Positions 1 to 5,059 of a DNA stretch of 5,059 nucleotides are shown here, one piece after another. Each line of letters starts with the position of its first letter. Position 1 is the stretch's first letter. The notes under the pieces are model-generated. The model was not told the origin of the DNA and did not search any database. It was given only the letters and a program-made list of their open reading frames with translations. The DNA is from Oceanospirillaceae bacterium UBA1126 (GTDB lineage Bacteria; Pseudomonadota; Gammaproteobacteria; Pseudomonadales; Balneatricaceae), in the NCBI GenBank assembly GCA_002312935.1, contig DCAT01000054.1:36229-41287 (forward strand), written 5' to 3'. The position numbers were made by a program, and so were the translations under genes.

Positions 1-1462
1 CACCCATAGAACCTACGGCTTCTTGGGCTGTTTCTGCCAATGGACGGATCACCTGGTCACGCTCTTCAAACGTCACTTGATGCATCTTCATGTGGCGCTT
101 AAGTTCACCTTCAGTGAAGTCTTCAAAACACTGCTCTTCATCCAAGGTGCCTTCTAGGCGGATGGCAGACTTACGCAGCCACTTTTTATAAGGCTGAGAG
201 GCTTTGAGGCGGTCGTCAATGTCTTTGGTGTGCATGATTTCACCGGTATGGGTGTCTACCGCCAAAATTTGCCCCGGGCCTACACGGCCTTTAGCGACAA
301 CATCCAGTGGGTCGTACTCAAACGTGCCAATTTCAGAGGCTGTTACCAGATAATCATCTTTGGTCATAACCCAACGTGATGGGCGCAAGCCATTGCGGTC
401 TAGCAGGCACACAGCGTAGCGGCCAGTGTTTAATACCATGCCTGCCGGGCCGTCCCACGCTTCCATATGCATGGAGTTGTATTCGTAAAAGGCGCGTAGC
501 TCGGGGTCCATCAATTCATCGTTTTGCCACGCTGGAGGCATGATCAAACGCAAGGCACGAAACACGTCCATCCCACCCAACACCATAAGTTCTATCATGT
601 TGTCCATGCTAGAGGAGTCTGAGCCAGTAGTGTTTACCACACCTTCAAGCTCTTGTAGCTCTGGGATAAGTGGTGTGGATAATACGTTTTGGCGAGCTTT
701 TGCCCAGTTACGGTTGCCTTCAATGGTGTTTATTTCGCCATTGTGCGCTAAAAAGCGAAAAGGCTGTGCCAGTGGCCAGCGAGGCAAGGTGTTAGTAGAA
801 AAACGCTGGTGAAAGGTACAAATGGCTGTGGTTAACCTAGGGTCACCTAAGTCTTTGTAAAATACCGGTAGGTCTACCGGCATCATGAGTCCTTTGTAGG
901 AAAGCACACGGTGAGACAAGCTACATACGTAAAAGTCTTCGTCTGAGATCAAGGCATACATGGTGGTTTTTCGAGCCACTAATAAACGCGCTTCTAACAC
1001 TTCCCCGCGAAGGCCTGGACTGTTTACGAATACTTGCTCGATACGCGGCTGGCAATCTGCACCAATGGGACCAAGGCAGGACGGATCTACTGGTACTTCA
1101 CGCCATCCCACTACTTCAAGGCCGTTGTCTTCTAGGGCTTGATTTAATACATTGCGGGAATGAGAAGCCTTATCTTCATCTTGGGACAAAAACACCATAC
1201 CCACACCAAAAGACTCTGTCAGCTCTTCAGAAAAGTGATCTAATGCCACCTGGCGCATAAAGGCCTCTGGCATTTGTAGCAATAAGCCACAGCCATCACC
1301 TGTCTTACCATCGGCGGCAATACCACCACGGTGAGTCATACAGGTAAGGGATTCTATCGCCTTTTGCAACAAATCATGGCTGGGATCACCATGCATGTGC
1401 GCAATCAGTCCAAAACCACAGTTGTCTTTGAATTCTTTGGGATTAAAAAAACCAGCGTTCAT
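1..1462 (-). CDS. gltB: Glutamate synthase (NADPH) large subunit, N-terminal 487 residues, cut by window edge
   Basis: My minus-strand translation is open for 487 codons from the ATG at 1462-1460 to the left edge. The product is the large (alpha) chain of glutamate synthase, which with GltD converts glutamine plus 2-oxoglutarate to two glutamates in the cytoplasm. The class II glutamine amidotransferase domain is complete. Its nucleophile is Cys15 in DNCGFGLIAH, so a 14-residue propeptide is expected to be removed. Further family blocks are THRGG (43-47), DGKTGDGCG, FHQRFSTNT (217-225), LAHNGEINTI (238-247), GSDSSSMDN (from 280) and SMHMEAWDGPAG. The last residues (DQVIRPLAETAQEAVGSMG) begin the central domain; the FMN and 3Fe-4S parts lie outside the window. 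Full family members are about 1,480 residues, so about one third is present. The short propeptide resembles Pseudomonas GltB (MxAGxxxPxEFKDNCGFG) rather than the longer E. coli one. No frameshift or internal stop was found. gltD would be expected downstream, beyond the window. Confidence 0.97.
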   Translation of the reverse strand, partial: MNAGFFNPKEFKDNCGFGLIAHMHGDPSHDLLQKAIESLTCMTHRGGIAADGKTGDGCGLLLQMPEAFMRQVALDHFSEELTESFGVGMVFLSQDEDKASHSRNVLNQALEDNGLEVVGWREVPVDPSCLGPIGADCQPRIEQVFVNSPGLRGEVLEARLLVARKTTMYALISDEDFYVCSLSHRVLSYKGLMMPVDLPVFYKDLGDPRLTTAICTFHQRFSTNTLPRWPLAQPFRFLAHNGEINTIEGNRNWAKARQNVLSTPLIPELQELEGVVNTTGSDSSSMDNMIELMVLGGMDVFRALRLIMPPAWQNDELMDPELRAFYEYNSMHMEAWDGPAGMVLNTGRYAVCLLDRNGLRPSRWVMTKDDYLVTASEIGTFEYDPLDVVAKGRVGPGQILAVDTHTGEIMHTKDIDDRLKASQPYKKWLRKSAIRLEGTLDEEQCFEDFTEGELKRHMKMHQVTFEERDQVIRPLAETAQEAVGSMG

Positions 1463-1468
1463 CGGCAT

Positions 1469-1475
1469 CTCTCTC
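1469..1475 (-). promoter_or_regulatory. Ribosome binding site that decides the gltB start
   Basis: On the minus strand GAGAGAG (1475-1469) is the only purine-rich Shine-Dalgarno-like stretch. It directly abuts an in-frame ATG at 1468-1466 but lies 6 nt before the ATG at 1462-1460. The second ATG therefore has the workable spacing. It also gives the N-terminus MNAGFFNPKEFKDNC, which matches the Pseudomonas-type GltB propeptide in length. The upstream ATG would add only Met-Pro. Confidence 0.6.
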
Positions 1476-1575
1476 GCTAATCTGGATGGCAGTGAGCCCA
1501 TCACGGGTGTTAACAAGTGCTACAAAAACTGCTGCTAAATGAGACAAGAATCAGTAGGGCACCTGCTTTAATTAC

Positions 1576-1601
1576 AAACTTCTATAAGAGCTTATAAGTT
1601 T
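1576..1601. repeat. Imperfect 26-nt palindrome upstream of gltB
   Basis: Read on the plus strand, the arms are AAACTT (1576-1581) with AAGTTT (1596-1601), and ATAAG (1584-1588) with CTTAT (1591-1595). A 2-nt CT insertion (1582-1583) lies between the left half-arms, and the centre is AG. It is AT-rich and lacks a T-run, so it is a poor terminator. It overlaps the -10 and spacer of the weak gltB promoter candidate, which would fit an operator, but no known regulator site is recognised. Confidence 0.5.
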
Positions 1602-1611
1602 ATTGAATCAA
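1582..1611 (-). promoter_or_regulatory. Weak sigma70 promoter candidate for gltB
   Basis: On the minus strand TTGATT (1611-1606) is followed after 18 nt by TTATAG (1587-1582). Both boxes are partial matches to TTGACA and TATAAT. Initiation near 1575 would give a leader of about 110 nt before gltB. The gap between the damX-like stop and gltB is long enough for an independent gltBD promoter, but this AT-rich region offers other combinations, for example TTGTGT-16-TATACC further upstream. No convincing sigma54 -24/-12 element was seen. Confidence 0.35.
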
Positions 1612-1688
1612 CAAATGGACAAGCATCCTACATGAGAAAACCACGGCAAACAAACTATTTGGGGTATAAGCTGGATAAATACCTACAC

Positions 1689-1710
1689 AATTGGCGACGT
1701 TCGCCGAATT
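1689..1710. other. Stem-loop just after the damX-like gene, possible weak terminator
   Basis: Plus-strand AATTGGCGA (1689-1697), loop CGT, then TCGCC (1701-1705), an unpaired G, and AATT (1707-1710) form a 9-bp stem with one bulge and a GC core. It begins 8 nt after the damX-like stop codon. In the direction of transcription (minus) no T-run follows it, so it does not meet the usual Rho-independent pattern. It could protect the 3' end of the aroK-aroB-damX transcript or act as a weak terminator. Confidence 0.35.
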
Positions 1711-1718
1711 TGTAAAAA

Positions 1719-3194
1719 TTATTCACCACTTGTGTTGAATTTATTACGAATCTGCTGTTGAATTTTTAAAACAGGCCGCGCCCATGGTTGCTGATTCTGC
1801 AAGGCTATAGGTAAGGATGATATGGCACTTTGAGCCTTACTAGCGCTTTCGTAGTCTCCAACAAGCAACATATACCAAGGCTGACCACCACGGTCTAGTT
1901 TAATGGCATAAAGAGGCTGCGAAATATTTTTGTCTACTATAAAGGCTTCTAACGTGGTCTCCAGCCGGGCACCAAGAACCTGCAAGCTGTAATGGTCGCT
2001 GGGTAATGTCAACACCTCCCGGTAACTGTAAGGTTGCTTTGTGTTGGAAGTGGCCGTGGGCCAGGCCTTCAGTACCGGTAGAGGTATTAGGGCGACCGCT
2101 TGCTTTGCTGGCGGTTGAGTTACCTGTGCTGCTGGCTTAGGTGACAGCTTTAGTTGAACCTTGGGCTGGCGACTCACATTTTTTGGTGCTGGAGACAGCT
2201 CAATAGGCTCCAAAGGTGGCAGTGCAGTTGCTATAGGCTCTATTACAACAGGTTGGATAGCCACTGGGGCCGGTTCCACATGACGCTGCTCCAGCACATT
2301 GGCAGACACATAATTAAATAACCAAATACCCACCAGTACAACTACCACAAGGGTAGTGGCACCTATATGAAGCAATGGCAAACCCGCTTGTTGAACGAAG
2401 CCCCCCTTATTAATGGCCTTATTAGCCAGCATATTAAGGTAACCAGGATTACCCTTGGCTAACTGGTGTAATTGCAATAATTGGATAGGCGCAAGGCCAT
2501 GATTGATACCAATACGCTGCAGCCGTTGGCGTAAATACTCGGCACTTTCTTCCTGGTTAAAGGGCGAAAGCACTAAATGATAAAACCGCTCCTGCCTAAG
2601 CTCGGCAAAATGAGGCGTTTCAATTCGCTCTACTACACTGTGATCTGCACATAAAATGACGTGGGGGCGAGCGTCTATTTTTGCATTGCGGGGCAATAAA
2701 TTGGCTAGGAGTTCTAGCCCATCCTCGTCTAGCCACTGGGCGTCATCCACCACAATCAACAGCACTTCTTTTTGCAGTTTCAGCTCTTGAGCCAGTGCCT
2801 GTATCGCCATAATGCTGTGCTCTAGGCTTGCCTGGTTAGGCAGCTGCACAGGTAGTTGTTGGGCTAGTTGACGCACTACCCATGGCGCAGTAGCTGGTTC
2901 TTGTAATGCCAGATGAACGATACATGCCTTAGCGGGCTGAGCACGCAAAAACTGGTCAATAAAAGTTGTTTTACCAGCACCAGAAGGAGCACTGATCAGC
3001 ACCAAGTAATCAGAGAAATGGCTTAAATGCAGCAATGTCTCTAATTGCCGGCCCCGGGCTTTAGCTTGATATTCAAAAGCCATTAAATTATCGCTTTGAT
3101 GACTCACTTCTTGCTGGTCTAATTGGCGCAGATAAGTGGCATAAGCTGATTTAAGGCTGTCGCCCGTATTAGATTTTGGCAGAGGCTGGGTCAC
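1719..3194 (-). CDS. DamX-like inner-membrane protein: AAA ATPase domain, TM segment, SPOR domain
   Basis: This 491-residue protein has four visible parts. Residues about 40-265 form an ExeA/AAA_22-type P-loop domain with Walker A APSGAGKTT (69-77, Lys75), a Walker B-like VLLIVVDDAQWL (144-155, Asp150-Asp151) and VILCAD (179-184) at the usual sensor strand. One hydrophobic helix (about 277-296) follows Lys-containing sequence, predicting N-in/C-out. Residues about 305-385 are a Pro/Val/Ala/Lys-rich linker. Residues about 398-482 are a SPOR domain with HYSLQVLGA and GQPWYMLLVGDY...LP...PWARP, close to the C-terminus of E. coli DamX. SPOR domains bind denuded septal peptidoglycan, so a division role is inferred. 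E. coli DamX lacks the ATPase half; Pseudomonas proteins at this locus (PA5037) have it. The GTG start is the first possible codon after the in-frame aroB stop, with AGGGGG 8 nt upstream. The gene is 12 nt from aroB and probably cotranscribed. What the ATPase does is unknown. Confidence 0.88.
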   Translation of the reverse strand: MTQPLPKSNTGDSLKSAYATYLRQLDQQEVSHQSDNLMAFEYQAKARGRQLETLLHLSHFSDYLVLISAPSGAGKTTFIDQFLRAQPAKACIVHLALQEPATAPWVVRQLAQQLPVQLPNQASLEHSIMAIQALAQELKLQKEVLLIVVDDAQWLDEDGLELLANLLPRNAKIDARPHVILCADHSVVERIETPHFAELRQERFYHLVLSPFNQEESAEYLRQRLQRIGINHGLAPIQLLQLHQLAKGNPGYLNMLANKAINKGGFVQQAGLPLLHIGATTLVVVVLVGIWLFNYVSANVLEQRHVEPAPVAIQPVVIEPIATALPPLEPIELSPAPKNVSRQPKVQLKLSPKPAAQVTQPPAKQAVALIPLPVLKAWPTATSNTKQPYSYREVLTLPSDHYSLQVLGARLETTLEAFIVDKNISQPLYAIKLDRGGQPWYMLLVGDYESASKAQSAISSLPIALQNQQPWARPVLKIQQQIRNKFNTSGE

Positions 3195-3202
3195 GGTCCT
3201 AA

Positions 3203-3208
3203 CCCCCT
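3203..3208 (-). promoter_or_regulatory. Ribosome binding site of the damX-like gene, overlapping the aroB stop
   Basis: Minus-strand AGGGGG (3208-3203) lies 8 nt before the GTG at 3194-3192 and shares bases with the aroB stop TAG (3209-3207). A second purine patch, AGGA (3200-3197), is too close to the GTG to be the main site. The arrangement supports the GTG start and suggests translational coupling: ribosomes ending aroB sit on the next gene's Shine-Dalgarno. Confidence 0.65.
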
Positions 3209-4316
3209 AAACTGCCAACGACTGGTCAAGGGTCTGCTGCAATAAATCACGACTAAAATCTGAAGTGACAATCGCTTCACCTAGCTGCTGAAGTAGGATT
3301 AAACGAATGCTGCCATCGGTGACTTTTTTGTCTAGCTGCATATGTGTTAGGTAGGCTTTCCCATGCATTTGGCTTGGGCCCCATAGGGGCAATCCAGCAG
3401 CTTTTAACAGGTTTTGAATACGCAGTACTTGTTGGTGTGAAATCCGTCCCAAGCGCCACGATAAGTCAGCCGCCATGGCCATACCAGCACCGACAGCTTC
3501 ACCGTGTAACCAGTGACCATAGCCCATTTCAGTTTCTATAGCATGTCCAAAGGTGTGGCCAAAGTTAAGTAGGGCTCTCTGCCCATGCTCCAACTCGTCT
3601 GCAGCAACAATGCGGGCCTTGCAGGCGACAGATTGATAGATAGCTTGGCTTATTAACTCAGGAGCCAGTTGACGCAGCTGATCTATATTCTGTTCTAGCC
3701 AGGTAAAAAAATCGGGTTCGGCAATAAGGCCATACTTAATCACTTCTGCCAGGCCTGCACAGAGCTCCCGAGGGGGCAATGTTTGCAGGCTTTGGATATC
3801 AATAATTACACACTGAGGCTGATGGAATGCACCAATCATGTTCTTGCCAAGGGGGTGGTTAACGCCAGTCTTTCCACCGACAGAAGAATCTACCTGAGAT
3901 AACAAGGTAGTAGGTATTTGTATAAAATTCACACCACGCTGATAAGCGGCAGCCGCATAGCCAGTCATATCTCCTATAACTCCGCCGCCAAGAGCAATTA
4001 GGGTTGTTGTACGATTATGACGTTGCTGTAGCAAGTGGTCAAAAATCAACCCCACTGTATCAAGATGCTTATACTGTTCACCATCTTGCAGCACGATGCT
4101 GTCCACCTGTAAGCCGCTAATACCAAGGCTCTGCAAACCGTTTAAAATGCCTTGCAGGTAGAGGGGCGCTATAGTGCTATTGGTCACCACCATCACTTGT
4201 TTGCCAGTAATATGCTGGCGCAGCAGTTCAGCCTGTTGCAAAAGACCACTACCGATATAAATCGGGTAGCTGCGACTCCCTAGCTCAACGGTTAATGTGT
4301 GTTGTACGCTGCTCAT
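3207..4316 (-). CDS. aroB: 3-dehydroquinate synthase
   Basis: This 369-residue protein is a full-length AroB (family about 360 residues). It is the cytoplasmic, NAD- and divalent-metal-dependent enzyme that cyclises DAHP to 3-dehydroquinate, the second step of the shikimate pathway. Visible motifs are the Rossmann-like N-terminal half with DGEQYK (78-83), GGGVIGDMTGYAA (110-122), the nucleotide and substrate loop PTTLLSQVDSSVGGKTGVN (135-153) and GKNMIGAFHQP (157-167). The three metal ligands of the family are at Glu191 (LAEVIKYG), His254 (NFGHTFGHAIE) and His271 (HWLHGEAVGAGM). The ATG at 4316-4314 gives an N-terminus that aligns with Pseudomonas AroB (xxLTVELGSRSYPIYIG). Its Shine-Dalgarno is poor: only a GAG-containing patch is seen about 10 nt upstream. 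The gene follows aroK after 45 nt with no promoter or terminator visible between, and precedes the damX-like gene by 12 nt, so the three are likely one transcript. Confidence 0.97.
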   Translation of the reverse strand: MSSVQHTLTVELGSRSYPIYIGSGLLQQAELLRQHITGKQVMVVTNSTIAPLYLQGILNGLQSLGISGLQVDSIVLQDGEQYKHLDTVGLIFDHLLQQRHNRTTTLIALGGGVIGDMTGYAAAAYQRGVNFIQIPTTLLSQVDSSVGGKTGVNHPLGKNMIGAFHQPQCVIIDIQSLQTLPPRELCAGLAEVIKYGLIAEPDFFTWLEQNIDQLRQLAPELISQAIYQSVACKARIVAADELEHGQRALLNFGHTFGHAIETEMGYGHWLHGEAVGAGMAMAADLSWRLGRISHQQVLRIQNLLKAAGLPLWGPSQMHGKAYLTHMQLDKKVTDGSIRLILLQQLGEAIVTSDFSRDLLQQTLDQSLAV

Positions 4317-4361
4317 GATGATAGCTCTGGCCCGTAACAGCCTTAAAGTAGACTAGGTAGT

Positions 4362-4877
4362 TTAAAGGGAACGAATTGCTTCGATTTGCTTAATAATCTC
4401 TGCCACTAACAAACGGGGATTTTGCGCACCTGTAGCCACTTGAATGTCTGCTGTTTCTTCATACAATGCATGGCGATGGGCAAACAAGTCTCTTAGCACT
4501 TGTTCTGGGTCTTCATTTTGAAGCAGCGGGCGATTTTTATCTTTTGATGTGCGCTCGAGCTGTTGCTCAACCGTTGCAAATAAATACACCACAGTGCCGC
4601 GGGCAGACAAATGTTGTCTATTTTCAGCTAACTCCACTGCGCCACCACCTGTAGCCATCACTAAATCCCTGTGCTCGGTCAACTCGGTGATCATGTTAGC
4701 TTCGCGTTTACGAAAGCCAGCTTCACCTTCGACATCAAAAATCCAAGGAATATCCGCACCAGATCTTTCCTCAATTTCCCTATCAGTATCTAGGAATTCT
4801 AGCTTTAATTCGCGTGCTAGCTGACGCCCAATGGTGCTTTTGCCAGCGCCCATTGGGCCGATTAAAAATATATTCAC
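4362..4877 (-). CDS. aroK: Shikimate kinase
   Basis: This 171-residue protein has the normal length for shikimate kinase I. The enzyme uses ATP to phosphorylate shikimate at the 3-hydroxyl in the cytoplasm, the fifth step of the shikimate pathway. Visible motifs are Walker A GPMGAGKST (7-15, Lys13), the shikimate-binding Asp32 in LDTDREIE, Arg56 in FRKRE, the GGG loop (77-79) preceding AVELAENR, the lid SKDKNRPLL (111-119) with Arg117, and Arg135 in HRHALYEE, which corresponds to the second shikimate-binding arginine. The start is GTG at 4877-4875, supported by AGGAA (4889-4885) 7 nt upstream; translation begins MNIFLIGPMG, as in other AroK proteins. AroL is less likely because of the pilQ-aroK-aroB order and the AroK-like N-terminus. 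The gene starts 106 nt after the pilQ stop, with its own promoter candidate and a hairpin leader between. Confidence 0.97.
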   Translation of the reverse strand: MNIFLIGPMGAGKSTIGRQLARELKLEFLDTDREIEERSGADIPWIFDVEGEAGFRKREANMITELTEHRDLVMATGGGAVELAENRQHLSARGTVVYLFATVEQQLERTSKDKNRPLLQNEDPEQVLRDLFAHRHALYEETADIQVATGAQNPRLLVAEIIKQIEAIRSL

Positions 4878-4884
4878 AATGAAA

Positions 4885-4897
4885 TTCCTTTTAGGAA
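4885..4897 (-). promoter_or_regulatory. aroK ribosome binding site within a short inverted repeat
   Basis: On the minus strand TTCCT-AAA-AGGAA (4897-4885) is a perfect 5-bp inverted repeat whose 3' arm is the AGGAA Shine-Dalgarno of aroK. Spacing to the GTG start is 7 nt. The stem would pair the Shine-Dalgarno if it formed, but it is short, so any effect on translation is speculative. Confidence 0.55.
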
Positions 4898-4900
4898 CAG

Positions 4901-4946
4901 CAACAACAAAACCCGGTCATCAAGCACGAAATGCTCACTGCCGGGT
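4901..4946 (-). terminator. Terminator-like hairpin between pilQ and aroK
   Basis: On the minus strand the outer stem ACCCGG (4946-4941) pairs with CCGGGT (4916-4911), and the inner stem AGCA pairs with TGCT around loop TTTCG. Between them CAGTG faces TGATGA with two Watson-Crick pairs, two G-U pairs, one mismatch and one bulge, so the helix is about 15 bp. It is followed by TTTGTTGTTG (4910-4901), a T-rich tail interrupted by G. This fits a Rho-independent terminator of the pil operon. The same hairpin would also lie in the 5' leader of any transcript from the promoter candidate at 4959-4987, so it may instead be a leader or attenuator structure. Confidence 0.65.
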
Positions 4947-4958
4947 GGCATCAGTTAA

Positions 4959-4987
4959 ATTATGCGGACTAACATTAACATAATCAA
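4959..4987 (-). promoter_or_regulatory. Sigma70-type promoter candidate for aroK-aroB-damX-like
   Basis: On the minus strand TTGATT (4987-4982) and CATAAT (4964-4959) are separated by exactly 17 nt. The -10 box matches the consensus at five of six positions and the -35 box at four of six. The -35 box covers the pilQ stop codon. Transcription would begin near 4952, leaving a leader of about 75 nt that starts just before the hairpin at 4946-4911. A dedicated promoter fits the presence of a terminator-like element after pilQ. Confidence 0.5.
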
Positions 4988-5059
4988 GGGTTAACTATGC
5001 GTGGAGTGACAAAAACCAAGAGTTCAAACCTCTCAGCCCCTTGCTTTTGCTGCTCAAAC
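4984..5059 (-). CDS. pilQ: Type IV pilus secretin PilQ, last 24 residues, cut by window edge
   Basis: From the right edge, starting with the second base of the minus strand, 24 codons and a TGA (4986-4984) encode FEQQKQGAERFELLVFVTPRIVNP. The ELLVFVTPRIV block is the typical C-terminal end of the secretin (bacterial type II/III secretion system) domain, as in PilQ, where the last beta strand closes the pore-forming region. PilQ is the outer-membrane channel through which type IV pili emerge. The short fragment alone could come from another secretin, such as GspD or enteric HofQ, but adjacency to aroK-aroB followed by gltB is the Pseudomonas-type pilMNOPQ locus. The first base of the window edge belongs to a cut codon. 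Confidence 0.85.
   Translation of the reverse strand, partial: FEQQKQGAERFELLVFVTPRIVNP

Noticed and set aside
865..880. Perfect inverted repeat CCGGTAG-GT-CTACCGG
   Set aside because: It lies inside gltB and encodes the conserved MPVDLP segment. Codon choice explains it, and no operator or mobile element end is nearby.
540..1142. Plus-strand open frames of 90 and 60 codons (540-812 and 960-1142)
   Set aside because: They lie antisense inside gltB, whose minus-strand translation matches the family residue by residue. Their products show no recognisable domain and they lack clear ribosome binding sites.
1466..1468. Upstream in-frame ATG as the gltB start
   Set aside because: The GAGAGAG ribosome binding site directly abuts it, leaving no spacer, while the ATG at 1462 has a 6-nt spacing and the expected N-terminus.
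1508..1515. Short palindrome TGTTAACA in the gltB leader
   Set aside because: Eight bases with a HincII/HpaI-like core are common by chance, and no longer symmetry supports it as an operator.
1689..1710. Strong Rho-independent terminator after the damX-like gene
   Set aside because: A GC-core hairpin is present, but no T-run follows it on the minus strand, so it was listed only as a stem-loop.
3277..3541. Short open frames on both strands inside aroB (3277-3459 minus, 3344-3541 plus)
   Set aside because: They are alternative frames of a well-conserved aroB with low-complexity, unrecognisable products.
4466..4824. Plus-strand open frames antisense to aroK (4466-4654, 4549-4824)
   Set aside because: They are shadows of aroK, whose catalytic motifs are all intact. 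There is no independent evidence of coding.
1..5059. Mobile element, CRISPR, tRNA/rRNA or defence system
   Set aside because: No repeated arrays, transposase or integrase sequence, terminal repeats or RNA gene patterns were seen. All coding space belongs to conserved housekeeping genes.

Overview
The window is a housekeeping stretch of a gammaproteobacterial chromosome, with every real gene on the minus strand. In transcription order (right to left) it holds the 3' end of pilQ, then aroK, aroB, a damX-like gene for an AAA/SPOR membrane protein, and the 5' third of gltB. This order is the one known from Pseudomonas and relatives (pilMNOPQ-aroK-aroB-PA5037-gltBD). In enteric bacteria, by contrast, damX is followed by dam, rpe, gph and trpS. 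The moderate, roughly balanced base composition and the protein sequences suggest a Pseudomonadales/Cellvibrionales-type, possibly marine, gammaproteobacterium. The genus cannot be fixed from this window.

Layout from right to left. Positions 5059-4984 encode the last 24 residues of the type IV pilus secretin PilQ. Positions 4983-4878 hold a good sigma70-type promoter candidate whose -35 box overlaps the pilQ stop, then a strong hairpin with a T-rich tail, then the aroK ribosome binding site inside a small stem-loop. aroK (GTG start) and aroB (ATG start) are separated by 45 nt. aroB and the damX-like gene (GTG start) are 12 nt apart, with the aroB stop codon sitting in the next gene's Shine-Dalgarno. 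These three genes look like one transcription unit. A 256-nt non-coding gap (1463-1718) follows, holding a GC-rich stem-loop, a 26-nt imperfect palindrome overlapping a weak promoter candidate, and the gltB ribosome binding site. gltB then runs off the left edge.

How the genes relate: AroB and AroK are two enzymes of the shikimate pathway (3-dehydroquinate synthase and shikimate kinase). The DamX-like protein is an inner-membrane protein with a cytoplasmic ATPase-like domain and a periplasmic peptidoglycan-binding SPOR domain, expected at the division septum. GltB is the large subunit of NADPH glutamate synthase in ammonia assimilation. PilQ is the outer-membrane pore for type IV pili. I see no mobile element, CRISPR array, RNA gene or accessory island. 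The points most worth a second look are the aroK leader architecture, the ATPase half of the DamX-like protein, and the palindrome upstream of gltB.
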